A stretch of DNA of 7,480 bases from Oscillospiraceae bacterium (GCA_016287555.1 JAEFAK010000084.1:1-7480); one strand, 5' to 3'; shown: positions 1 through 6,456, numbered from the stretch's first letter. Notes: generated from the sequence alone by a model not told the origin. Program-made: numbers and translations.

Positions 1-160
1 GACGGGGAACGGCGATCCCAACGGCTAAGCATAAGCATGCGGCAGCGGCGACCCATATAACCCAAACGGGCTTTTTAGACTTTTGTTTTGCCGGTGTAGC
101 TTCTTCAATGTATTTTTCATCCACACGCTCAAGCGCATTCAAAATGCGTTTTTCTTTCAT
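1..160 (-). CDS. Membrane-anchored partner of the ECF sigma factor, putative anti-sigma (5' part only)
   Basis: The reading frame starts with ATG at 160-158 and stays open to the window edge, giving 53 residues of a longer protein. It begins MKEKRILNALERVDEKYIEE, a charged N-terminus of about 30 residues, followed by a Lys-rich stretch (KQKSKK) and one hydrophobic segment at about residues 32-52. This is the look of a type II single-pass membrane protein with a short cytoplasmic head. Proteins with this N-terminus are often found directly after ECF sigma factors in Clostridia. The start ATG overlaps the sigma stop codon (ATGA, 160-157), so the two are very likely translationally coupled. By context it may hold the sigma factor at the membrane, but I see no zinc-binding anti-sigma motif and the extracellular part lies outside the window. 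The anti-sigma role is inference. Confidence 0.75.
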   Translation of the reverse strand, partial: MKEKRILNALERVDEKYIEEATPAKQKSKKPVWVIWVAAAACLCLAVGIAVPR

Positions 161-717
161 AGCTCAATACCTTCTTTCTCAAGCAGCAGCTTTAATTCAT
201 TTCTGGAACGAAGCAACGACATTTTCACCTTGCTTTCTGAGACCGAAAAATCTGTTGCAATTTCTGAGATAGGGCTAAGATACCAATACCGTCGCATAAA
301 GATTCTTCTTTTTTCCTCATTCAAAGATGCGAGAAAGCGGTTCAGCAGGTCTGCCAGCACAAGGTCATCAACGATGTGATCTGTGCTTTCTGCGGCGGGA
401 ACACATTCCTGCAATTCATCGAGCACAAGCGGGACCTGTCCGGCACCGCGCTTTTCGGCTGTATATTTTTCCCACCTTTTCAATGAGAGATTGCGGGTGA
501 TCCTGCCGAGAAAAGCGCACAGTTTGCTTGGTCGTTGATCCGGCATAGCGTTCCATGCGTTCAGATAGGTATCATTAACACATTCTTCACTGTCTTCATT
601 GCTATGTAGAATGTTGAAGGCGATAGAATAACAATACCGTCCGTACTTGTCGGCAGTTTCAGATATGGCTTTTTCTGAGCGCGCCCAATACAAGTCTACG
701 ATGCGGTGATCTTCCAT
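157..717 (-). CDS. RNA polymerase sigma-70 family factor, ECF type
   Basis: A 186-residue protein of normal ECF length. Sigma region 2 lies at about residues 17-85, with the typical acidic region-2 sequence EDSEECVNDTYLNAWNAMP at 41-59 and the LGRITRNLSLKRW segment at 70-82. Region 4 lies at about 122-180, with a helix-turn-helix around 147-175 (LSPISEIATDFSVSESKVKM). No extra C-terminal domain is present. It should direct core RNA polymerase to a small regulon, probably including its own promoter. ATG at 717-715 is preceded by a strong Shine-Dalgarno, AAAGGAG (730-724), 6 nt upstream. The stop overlaps the start of the membrane partner by ATGA, the usual arrangement of a sigma/regulator pair. 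The gene is clearly lower in GC (about 40-55% by line) than the genes to its right (60-68%), which suggests a different origin. The target promoters and inducing signal are unknown. Confidence 0.93.
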   Translation of the reverse strand: MEDHRIVDLYWARSEKAISETADKYGRYCYSIAFNILHSNEDSEECVNDTYLNAWNAMPDQRPSKLCAFLGRITRNLSLKRWEKYTAEKRGAGQVPLVLDELQECVPAAESTDHIVDDLVLADLLNRFLASLNEEKRRIFMRRYWYLSPISEIATDFSVSESKVKMSLLRSRNELKLLLEKEGIEL

Positions 718-801
718 GTTGAGCTCCTTTCCCCTGTGATAAGGCCTTTCACCTATACAGACCGGAAACCCGCATAATTCGTCACATTAAAGCATGTGGT
801 C

Positions 802-807
802 ATTATA
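802..807 (-). promoter_or_regulatory. Candidate -10 box for the sigma-factor operon
   Basis: On the minus strand 807-802 reads TATAAT, a perfect consensus -10, about 85 nt upstream of the sigma start codon. The best-placed upstream hexamers (around 825-833, reading AAAGCG or CTGAAA) do not match a sigma-A -35 box, and there is no TG extension. The promoter may need an activator or may be accidental. A short inverted repeat, CACAT/ATGTG (783-787 and 794-798), sits at the expected transcription start. Confidence 0.3.
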
Positions 808-823
808 GCGCTTGTGCGGTGGC

Positions 824-867
824 CCGCTTTCAGGTAAAAGCGGAGGGGATCGCGCTCCATAACCTGA
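824..867. other. Intergenic inverted repeats, possible pseudoknot
   Basis: This lies in the 226-bp gap between the GNAT and sigma genes (718-943), where I see no coding sequence. CCGCTTT (824-830) pairs with AAAGCGG (837-843), enclosing the six-base loop CAGGTA. Bases 830-835 (TCAGGT, from the stem edge into the loop) are complementary to ACCTGA at 862-867, which could close an H-type pseudoknot. GGAG (842-845) and CTCC (855-858) form a further small stem between them. The same pairs exist on either strand. I cannot match this to a known riboswitch or small RNA. It could equally be a protein-binding inverted repeat or chance. Confidence 0.3.
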
Positions 868-900
868 TACGCTAAAAAAAGCCTCATGCGTTTACATAGA

Positions 901-936
901 ACCGCCCGAAGGATTGCTCCTTCGGGCGGTTTTTTT
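901..936. terminator. Strong intrinsic terminator hairpin between the GNAT and sigma genes
   Basis: ACCGCCCGAAGGA (901-913) pairs perfectly with TCCTTCGGGCGGT (918-930), giving a 13-bp GC-rich stem with a TTGC loop. On the plus strand it is followed directly by a T run (930-936). On the minus strand, 13 nt after the GNAT stop codon, the stem is preceded by an A tract and followed only by TTCTATGT, with another T7 tract further on (880-874). It probably ends the uppP-ftsK-GNAT transcript, but its best U-tract faces rightward, so it may act in both directions or serve a rightward transcript that I cannot identify. Confidence 0.8.
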
Positions 937-943
937 CGCGATC

Positions 944-1744
944 TTACAGCGCTTTGCGGTATTCTCCCTGGGAGAAGAGCTTTTTGAAGCCGAGGGAGGC
1001 GTAGAGGCGGTTGCTGTAGGGATTGGCCTTGTCGACGTTGAGAGTCGCTTTATTCCCGGCTGCCAGTATCTCGTTTTTGAGCGTATTGACGACTCTGCGC
1101 GCGAGGCCCTGCCCGCGGAACTCCGGACGGGTATAGACGTCGCTTATCCGGGCCGAGTTTCCCGTCGACGGTACGGACTTGGCCATGCTGACGATGAGGC
1201 CGTCCCTGCGCAGGACGCGGAAGCGGCCGAGCGTTTTTTCCACTCCGGCGCGGTCGACCGTATCGAGCAGGCCGCAGTCGGCTATGAAGCGCTCCAGCAG
1301 CGCGCAGATCTCATCGAGGTCGCTCCCGGTCGGGACTTCGATGCCCTCCGACGAGGGCTCCGTCACCTCGGACGCCTCCATGAAGTCCATGGCGAGGCCC
1401 TCGGAGTATTTCAGGCCGTACTTTTCCGCGAGGAAGGCCGCGGCGGCGTCCCCGACGTCCTCGCCGCACAAGTACGTTCCGAGCTTTAAGCCACGGTCCA
1501 TGATATAGCCGAAGAGCTCCGGCGCGAGCTCCGGCGAGCCGAAGAGCACGGTCGCGAAGGGCTCGGCCCTTATGGCGAGAAGCGTCTTCTCCCCGTCCTC
1601 GGCGCGCAGGGCGTAGTTTTCCCTGTCCGCGGTCCTGATGAGCTCCGCGTCGGCGTAGAAAAACACGGCGCGGTATTTGTCTGTATCAAGGAGAGGCCTG
1701 TTCTCCTCGAGAAAGGCCTCTCCGCTTGCATATTCCTTTACCAT
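944..1744 (-). CDS. GNAT family N-acetyltransferase, two-part protein
   Basis: A 266-residue protein. The C-terminal half (about 134-266) is a GNAT domain. The acetyl-CoA motif A is VYTRPEFRGQGLARRVV (203-219), with the R/Q-x-x-G-x-G/A signature as RGQGLA at 210-215. The closing strand region is NPYSNRLYASLGFKKL (241-256), typical of GNAT proteins of the FR47-like type. The N-terminal 125 residues are a separate region with no motif I recognise, possibly a degenerate second GNAT fold, as seen in other Firmicutes enzymes of this length. It would transfer an acetyl group from acetyl-CoA to an amine. The substrate cannot be inferred. The ATG (1744-1742) lies 21 bp after the ftsK stop, with AGGAC 8 nt upstream, so it is probably the last gene of the uppP-ftsK operon. 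A second ATG 7 nt upstream (1751-1749) is out of frame. Confidence 0.88.
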   Translation of the reverse strand: MVKEYASGEAFLEENRPLLDTDKYRAVFFYADAELIRTADRENYALRAEDGEKTLLAIRAEPFATVLFGSPELAPELFGYIMDRGLKLGTYLCGEDVGDAAAAFLAEKYGLKYSEGLAMDFMEASEVTEPSSEGIEVPTGSDLDEICALLERFIADCGLLDTVDRAGVEKTLGRFRVLRRDGLIVSMAKSVPSTGNSARISDVYTRPEFRGQGLARRVVNTLKNEILAAGNKATLNVDKANPYSNRLYASLGFKKLFSQGEYRKAL

Positions 1745-1765
1745 GGGTCATTGTCCTGTCGGGAC

Positions 1766-4357
1766 TTATTCCTCCCCGTCTTCCTCGAACATGGTCATCT
1801 GCGGGGCGGGGGCGGCGCCGCTCTTGCGGGCCTCCCACTCCTCGCGGGTTATCAGCAGCGGGCGCGGCTTGGAGCCCTCGAAGGGGCCGACGATGCCGCG
1901 TTCCTCCATCTGATCGACGATGCGCGCGGCGCGCGAATAGCCGAGCTTGAGTCTGCGCTGGAGCATGGAGACGGAGGCCATGCCGCTTTCGAGGACGACG
2001 TTGACGGCGTCGTCGAGCATCTCGTCGGCGTCGTCGTCGGGCGCGGCACTGGATTCGTCCACGTCGGCGACGGTCTTGGCGCCCTTGTCCTTGCCCTGAG
2101 CGTTGCGCTCGATCTCCTGATTGATGGCCTCGTCGTACTCCGCCGGGCAGGCGTTCTTGACGAACTCGATGACGTCCTCGCGCTCGCGGTCGGTCACGAA
2201 GGTGCCCTGCACGCGCATGGGCTTGCCCGCGCCGAGCGGGAAATAGAGCATGTCGCCCTTGCCGACGAGCTTTTCCGCGCCGGTCTGGTCGAGGATGATG
2301 CGGGAGTTGAGCGAGCTGTCGACGGCGAAGGCTATCCTCGAGGGGATGTTCGCCTTCATAAGGCCGGTGATGACGTCGGCGGACGGTCTCTGCGTCGCGA
2401 TGACGAGGTGGATGCCGGAGGCTCGTCCCATCTGGGCGACGCGGCAGATGCTCTCCTCGACGTCCTTGGCGGCGACGAGCATGAGGTCGGCCAGCTCGTC
2501 TATGAGGACAACGATGCGCGGGAGCTTCTTGCCGCCGGCGGTCATGGAGACCGTCTCGTTATAGCTCTGCAGGTCGCGCGCGCCGGACTCGGAGAAGAGC
2601 TTGTAGCGCTTGAGCATCTCCATGACGGCCCACTGCAGCGCGCCGGCGGCCTTCTTCGGGTCGGTCACGACGGGGATGAGCATATGCGGGATGCCGTTAT
2701 AAACTCCGAGCTCTATCATCTTCGGGTCGACCATGATGAGGCGCACGTCCTCCGGCGAGGACTTATAGAGCAGGGAGATTATCAGCGAGTTCATGCAGAC
2801 GGACTTGCCGGAGCCGGTCGTGCCGGCTATGAGCATGTGCGGCAGCTTGGAGATGTCCCCGACGACGGGCGAGTCGCCTATGTCCTTGCCTATGGCGAAG
2901 GAGAGCGGGGAGGTCGCCTGGCGGAACTTGTCCGAGCCGATTATCTCGCGCAGGGTGACGATGTTCGTCAGCTTGTTCGGGACCTCGATGCCGACGATGC
3001 TTATCTTGTCGGGCACGGGCGCGATGCGCACGCCCGTCGCGCCGAGGGAGAGGGCGATATCGTCGGCAAGGCCGGTCAGCTTATTGAGCTTGACGCCCTG
3101 CTCGAGCTCGACCTCGTAGCGCGTTACGGACGGGCCGCGGGTCACGTTGCAGATCTCGGCGTTAATGCCGAAGCTACGCAGCGCGCCGGAAAGGCGCTGG
3201 GCGTTGAGCCGCGTCTCCTCCGCGCCGTCGAGCGCGCCGTAGGGCGAGCCCTCCGTCAGAAGGCTGAGCGGCGGGAATATATAGGCCGGGCGCTCCGGCT
3301 CGTCGAGATTCTTTTCAATATCAGCGGCTACCTCGGCCTCTGCCTCGGCCTTGTCCTCCTTGCTCAGCTTCGCGGGCTTGGGCTCGGGAGCGGGGGCGGG
3401 AACTGGCGCAGGGGCGGGAGCCGGAGCAGGTACGGGAACGGGGATCGGATCGATGACGGGCTCAGGCTCCTCCGCAATGGGAACGGGGGGCTTGACGGCG
3501 CCCCTTCTGCCCTTGACGACCTGATCGGGCGTCGCGACGGAGGGATTGGGGTCGAACCATGCGCTCGACTCCCTTGCGGGCCTGATGGGGCCGTCCACGG
3601 GCACGTCTATGCCCGCGCCGCTCTTCCCCGTCAGCGGGGCGGCGGGCAGCTCCTCGGCATTTTCGGCGTCGAAGACCTTGCGGGGCTTCTTGACGCCGGG
3701 CTTGACTATCGGGGGCAGGGGCTTTTCGGGCTCCGGCTCCGGCGTATATTCAAGATGCGGACGGTTCTTGACCGACTCGGCTATCTTGCTGACAGTCAGG
3801 TTGAAGGCGGTCAGCACGAAGAATATGAGCAGAACGATGAAGACTATGGCGGCGCCCGCCTTGCTGAACAGCGACCTGAAGAGCACGGCGAGATAACCCG
3901 TTATGACGCCGCTCTGCATGACGTTGTCCTTCCAGCCGGAAAACATTTCGGAAAATCCGGGAGCCTCCCATGCGGCGGCCTTGGAGGAGAAAAGATAGCA
4001 GAGTATTCCGAACGCGACCGGGATGAGCAGCGTGCAGGCAACGCGAAGGCGCACGGGTCTGCCTCTGTGGAACGCGAGGATGATCGCGCAGCCGATGAGG
4101 GCGAACGGGAGGATATAATATCCCGCGCCGATAAGGCCCGTCATGAAATGCTTGAAAACGCCGAGGAACCATCCGTCGTTTGCAAACTTGAAAAGGCTCA
4201 GCAGAGAGAACACGCCGAGCACGGCACATACCACGGCGCCTATCTCGCGCCTCTTGGGCTGCGCGGGCTTGGACGAGGTCCTCGCAGGCGTCCTCTTTCT
4301 CGTCGTCCGGGAGGTCTTCGTCGAGGAGGCCGAGCTTTTTTTCTTCTTTGTCGCCAA
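1766..4357 (-). CDS. ftsK: DNA translocase FtsK/SpoIIIE
   Basis: An 863-residue protein, normal for Firmicutes FtsK/SpoIIIE. A Lys/Arg/Ser/Thr-rich cytoplasmic tail (1-37) precedes four predicted membrane helices (about 39-58, 72-96, 104-124, 165-187). A linker of about 170 residues follows, rich in Pro and acidic residues and containing a Pro-Ala repeat (about 304-328). The motor has Walker A GTTGSGKS at 512-519, Walker B IVVLIDELADL at 615-625, and the conserved IATQRPSADVITG block at 653-665. The C-terminal winged-helix gamma domain (about 775-838), ending in GSKPRPLLI, reads oriented DNA motifs. It should form a hexameric pump at the division septum that clears chromosomal DNA. Whether it works in vegetative division (FtsK), sporulation (SpoIIIE) or both cannot be told here. 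The start is TTG, because an in-frame TGA sits immediately before it. It follows uppP by 29 bp and precedes the GNAT gene by 21 bp. Confidence 0.97.
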   Translation of the reverse strand: MATKKKKSSASSTKTSRTTRKRTPARTSSKPAQPKRREIGAVVCAVLGVFSLLSLFKFANDGWFLGVFKHFMTGLIGAGYYILPFALIGCAIILAFHRGRPVRLRVACTLLIPVAFGILCYLFSSKAAAWEAPGFSEMFSGWKDNVMQSGVITGYLAVLFRSLFSKAGAAIVFIVLLIFFVLTAFNLTVSKIAESVKNRPHLEYTPEPEPEKPLPPIVKPGVKKPRKVFDAENAEELPAAPLTGKSGAGIDVPVDGPIRPARESSAWFDPNPSVATPDQVVKGRRGAVKPPVPIAEEPEPVIDPIPVPVPAPAPAPAPVPAPAPEPKPAKLSKEDKAEAEAEVAADIEKNLDEPERPAYIFPPLSLLTEGSPYGALDGAEETRLNAQRLSGALRSFGINAEICNVTRGPSVTRYEVELEQGVKLNKLTGLADDIALSLGATGVRIAPVPDKISIVGIEVPNKLTNIVTLREIIGSDKFRQATSPLSFAIGKDIGDSPVVGDISKLPHMLIAGTTGSGKSVCMNSLIISLLYKSSPEDVRLIMVDPKMIELGVYNGIPHMLIPVVTDPKKAAGALQWAVMEMLKRYKLFSESGARDLQSYNETVSMTAGGKKLPRIVVLIDELADLMLVAAKDVEESICRVAQMGRASGIHLVIATQRPSADVITGLMKANIPSRIAFAVDSSLNSRIILDQTGAEKLVGKGDMLYFPLGAGKPMRVQGTFVTDREREDVIEFVKNACPAEYDEAINQEIERNAQGKDKGAKTVADVDESSAAPDDDADEMLDDAVNVVLESGMASVSMLQRRLKLGYSRAARIVDQMEERGIVGPFEGSKPRPLLITREEWEARKSGAAPAPQMTMFEEDGEE

Positions 4358-4370
4358 TCAAATCACCTCT
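4355..4370 (-). promoter_or_regulatory. Ribosome binding site and TTG start of ftsK
   Basis: The minus strand reads AGAGGTG (4370-4364), then 6 nt, then TTG (4357-4355). The codon just before the TTG is an in-frame TGA, so no upstream start is possible. The next in-frame Met is residue 72, inside the membrane region. The good Shine-Dalgarno and its spacing fix TTG as the start. A TTG start may lower ftsK output relative to uppP on the same message. Confidence 0.8.
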
Positions 4371-4386
4371 GTGGTTCGTGTGAAGA

Positions 4387-5226
4387 TCAAATGAAAAATG
4401 AAGCGGTGAGTACGGCCGCGCCGACTGCCCAGCAGTACCAGGCAAAGCGGCCGAATCTGTCTTTTTCAGCGAGCAGGCTGACGAGCCTTATCGCAAAGCA
4501 GCCGACAGCGGCGGCTGCGGCCGCCCCCGCGAGATATATCGGGAGCATCGACAGGTCTATGCCGTCTCTCAGCGCGCCGACGAGGCTGAGCACGTTGGCG
4601 CCCAGCACGGCGGGAACGGACACGAGGAAGGAAAAGCGGACGGCGAAGCTCCTTTCGAAGCCGCGCATCAGCCCGCAGCTCACCGTCAAGCCTGAGCGCG
4701 ATATGCCCGGCGCCGTCGCGGCGGCCTGCAGGCAGCCGACGAGCAGCGCGTCGAGGAGCGAAGCCGAGTTTTCGTCCTTCTCCCCTTTTTCCGTTCTGTC
4801 GGACGCGAAGAGCACGATCCCCGTCACGATGAGCGCGGCGCCGACGAAGGTCAGGCTGCCGTAAAGGCTCTCTATGTATTCCCTGACGGGAATGACGGCG
4901 AGCAGCGGCAGCGACCCGATCAGGACGAGGAGGATGAGCCTCGCGGAGCCTCTCTCCGCGGGCGTCACGGGCGGGGAGCCCCGACTGCGGCGGCGGAGGA
5001 CGCCTCCGAGAGCCTTCGCCATGTCCCGAATGTCGCGGCGGTACATGACTGCGACGGAGATGAGCGTCCCGAAATGGAGCATGATTTCGAGCAGCAAGTC
5101 CGGCTGCCCGGCCTTTTCCAGGCCGAAGAGGTTTTGCAGGATGGAGAGGTGCCCTGAGCTGGACACCGGCAGAAATTCCGTCAGAGCCTGAACGAGGCCC
5201 AGAAGCAGGACAAATCCCAAAGTCAT
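4387..5226 (-). CDS. uppP: Undecaprenyl-diphosphatase UppP (BacA family)
   Basis: A 279-residue integral membrane protein from the chosen ATG at 5226-5224, within the usual family length of about 265-290. It removes a phosphate from undecaprenyl diphosphate to regenerate the lipid carrier for peptidoglycan, and the family confers bacitracin tolerance. The first signature is QALTEFLPVSSSGHL at residues 13-27, with the catalytic-region glutamate E17. The second is PGISRSG at 173-179, with the essential arginine at 177. Several hydrophobic helices follow and the protein ends SFFI. The frame extends 13 codons upstream (ATG at 5265), but that start would overlap the predicted -10 box, has no Shine-Dalgarno and would add a basic extension foreign to the family. 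The chosen start also has only a weak Shine-Dalgarno. It lies 29 bp upstream of ftsK, so co-transcription is likely. Confidence 0.95.
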   Translation of the reverse strand: MTLGFVLLLGLVQALTEFLPVSSSGHLSILQNLFGLEKAGQPDLLLEIMLHFGTLISVAVMYRRDIRDMAKALGGVLRRRSRGSPPVTPAERGSARLILLVLIGSLPLLAVIPVREYIESLYGSLTFVGAALIVTGIVLFASDRTEKGEKDENSASLLDALLVGCLQAAATAPGISRSGLTVSCGLMRGFERSFAVRFSFLVSVPAVLGANVLSLVGALRDGIDLSMLPIYLAGAAAAAAVGCFAIRLVSLLAEKDRFGRFAWYCWAVGAAVLTASFFI

Positions 5227-5246
5227 TTCTGAAACCCAAAAGCGCG

Positions 5247-5324
5247 CTCCGCGCCGTCCTTTCATTTTAACACAGCTTTACATAATATGCAAACGCTTTG
5301 TCAAATATTACGGACGGCGCGGAG
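5247..5324. repeat. 13-bp perfect inverted repeat flanking the uppP promoter
   Basis: CTCCGCGCCGTCC (5247-5259) and GGACGGCGCGGAG (5312-5324) are exact reverse complements separated by 52 bp. The spacer is AT-rich and contains the predicted uppP promoter. The left arm starts about where transcription should begin; the right arm lies upstream of the -35 box and is followed on the plus strand by seven A residues (5325-5331). It could be a pair of operator sites, or a long-loop hairpin in read-through RNA from the URO-D gene. Neither arm is followed by a good T run in the leftward direction, so it is a poor terminator. Confidence 0.6.
5264..5293 (-). promoter_or_regulatory. Predicted sigma-A-type promoter of uppP-ftsK-GNAT
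   Basis: On the minus strand the -35 is TTTGCA (5293-5288), the spacer is 18 bp, and the -10 is TAAAAT (5269-5264), with an extended TG one base upstream (5272-5271). Transcription would start near 5257, giving a leader of about 30 nt to the uppP ATG at 5226. A second -35-like TTGACA (5304-5299) lies nearby but is not correctly spaced from any good -10. Confidence 0.55.
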
Positions 5325-5370
5325 AAAAAAAGGCATTTTTTGAGATTTTTCCGGCCCTGAGGCCCCGTTT

Positions 5371-6456
5371 TCAGCCGCAGAGAGCCTTGCGGCCGTATTT
5401 ATAGACGGCGTCGGTGAAGCCCGGAGGCGGGAACATGTTCGACAGGAAGACCGGCTTCTCGTCGAAGCCCGGAGCGTACTTGTCGACGAGCGCCTTGGCG
5501 GCTGCGTCGATCTCGTCGGGCTTCAGATCCCTCGGAAGGTCCGGACCGAAGGCGCCGAACATGATCCTGTCGCCGTACTTTTCGCGCAGCATGTCGACGT
5601 CGTTCATGCGCTGGGGAGCCCACATATCGACGCCCGCCTCTATCATGGCGGGAACGAGCAGCTCGTTCTTGCCGCAGCAGTGATGCTGGAACCAGAGGCC
5701 CTTTGAATGGCAGAAATCCGCGACCTTCTTCAGATATGGGACTATCATCTCCATGCAGGTGTCCAGAGAGAAGAACGGCGCTCGCTGGGAGCCCCAGTCG
5801 TCATGGAAGAGGACGCCGTCGAGGTTGCTGAACTTCTCTTTGAAGCGGCCAATGATATCAATGTACATATCGGCGAGGTTATTGAGCAGCGCGTGGACGG
5901 CTTCCTTCTGCTCGTCGTCGATGAGGGCGAGCGCGGCGTTTTCAAAGTCCATGAAGGAGATCATGCGCTCATATAGGCCGTTGAGTATCGTCACGGAGAA
6001 AGAGCGCGTCGTCTCGTTCAGACGCGCGTTGACCTCGCCGCACTCGTCCCAGTCGAACTTTGAGACGTCGGGAAACTTGATGACCTCGGGCCAGTCGTTT
6101 GCGTCCACGAGGGTCGGCGAGCCGGGCTTGACCATGGAGCCGCCGACGACGGGGACGTAGACCCATTCGATGCCGAACATGTCCCTGCCGCCCTTCTCTT
6201 CGTCCGTCAGAGCGGGGCCGCAGTCGAAGCAGAAGGCGCGCGCGACGTTGTCTATGATGACGCGGGGGCCCATCGTCGCGAAATCGGCGCTCTGCGGGAT
6301 CCAGAAGGCGCCCTCCCGCTTCCAGGCGAGGCGGACGTTCTCTCTGGGCGTAACGGGAGTATTGAGCACGGGCGGAGCGACGCCCCTGCTCTGCGTCGCG
6401 GCGGGATGCGTGCCGATGACTCTCAGCTCATCCTCGGAAAAAGGTATCCTTTTCAT
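5371..6456 (-). CDS. URO-D superfamily protein, MtaA/CmuA-like methyltransferase candidate
   Basis: A 361-residue protein of the uroporphyrinogen decarboxylase fold, in the branch that contains corrinoid-dependent methyltransferases such as MtaA and CmuA rather than heme-pathway HemE. Visible signatures are LDGVLFHDDWGSQRAPFFS (212-230), the barrel strand and loop typical of this branch, and FQHHCCGKN (256-264), which aligns with the His-x-Cys zinc site of the methyltransferases. In those enzymes a further Cys comes later, usually in a GC-x-x-P context. The matching stretch here appears to be FLSNMFPPPGF (337-347), with no Cys; the only later Cys is C360, one residue from the end. Metal binding or the substrate may therefore differ. 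No corrinoid protein, reductive activator or partner methyltransferase is in the window. ATG at 6456-6454 has AGGA 5 nt upstream. The gene has its own predicted promoter. The substrate is unknown. Confidence 0.85.
   Translation of the reverse strand: MKRIPFSEDELRVIGTHPAATQSRGVAPPVLNTPVTPRENVRLAWKREGAFWIPQSADFATMGPRVIIDNVARAFCFDCGPALTDEEKGGRDMFGIEWVYVPVVGGSMVKPGSPTLVDANDWPEVIKFPDVSKFDWDECGEVNARLNETTRSFSVTILNGLYERMISFMDFENAALALIDDEQKEAVHALLNNLADMYIDIIGRFKEKFSNLDGVLFHDDWGSQRAPFFSLDTCMEMIVPYLKKVADFCHSKGLWFQHHCCGKNELLVPAMIEAGVDMWAPQRMNDVDMLREKYGDRIMFGAFGPDLPRDLKPDEIDAAAKALVDKYAPGFDEKPVFLSNMFPPPGFTDAVYKYGRKALCG

Noticed and set aside
765..783. GGAAACC plus CGTC on the plus strand as an ECF-type promoter
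   Set aside because: The spacing between the elements is too short, and no plus-strand gene follows it.
914..1489. A 191-codon plus-strand frame opposite the GNAT gene
   Set aside because: It starts in the loop of the terminator hairpin and is a mirror of the GNAT coding frame, with no recognisable domain.
3750..4445. A 231-codon minus-strand frame overlapping the ftsK start and uppP end
   Set aside because: Arg- and Ala-rich shadow frame overlapping both genes. The membrane helices and basic tail of FtsK lie in the other frame.
1751..4864. A 1037-codon open frame on the plus strand, antisense to ftsK and uppP
   Set aside because: It reads through two well-supported genes and the gap between them. 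Its product is full of Asp, Arg, Gly and Leu runs typical of antisense frames of GC-rich genes, with no domain and no plausible Shine-Dalgarno.
5227..5265. ATG at 5265 as the uppP start (13 residues longer)
   Set aside because: It would overlap the predicted -10 box, lacks a Shine-Dalgarno and adds a basic stretch not seen in the family. The ATG at 5226 gives the usual distance to TEFLPVSSSGH.
5287..5302. Catabolite-responsive-element-like sequence in the uppP promoter (ATGCAAACGCTTTGTC)
   Set aside because: The central AAACGCTTT fits, but the conserved CA of one arm is GT, and a wall-recycling gene is not an expected carbon-catabolite target.
5325..5341. A7-GGCA-T6 stretch as terminator of the URO-D gene
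   Set aside because: The stem would be only A-U pairs with no GC clamp, and the nearby GGCC/GGCC pair (5353-5364) is too short. I see no convincing terminator in this gap.
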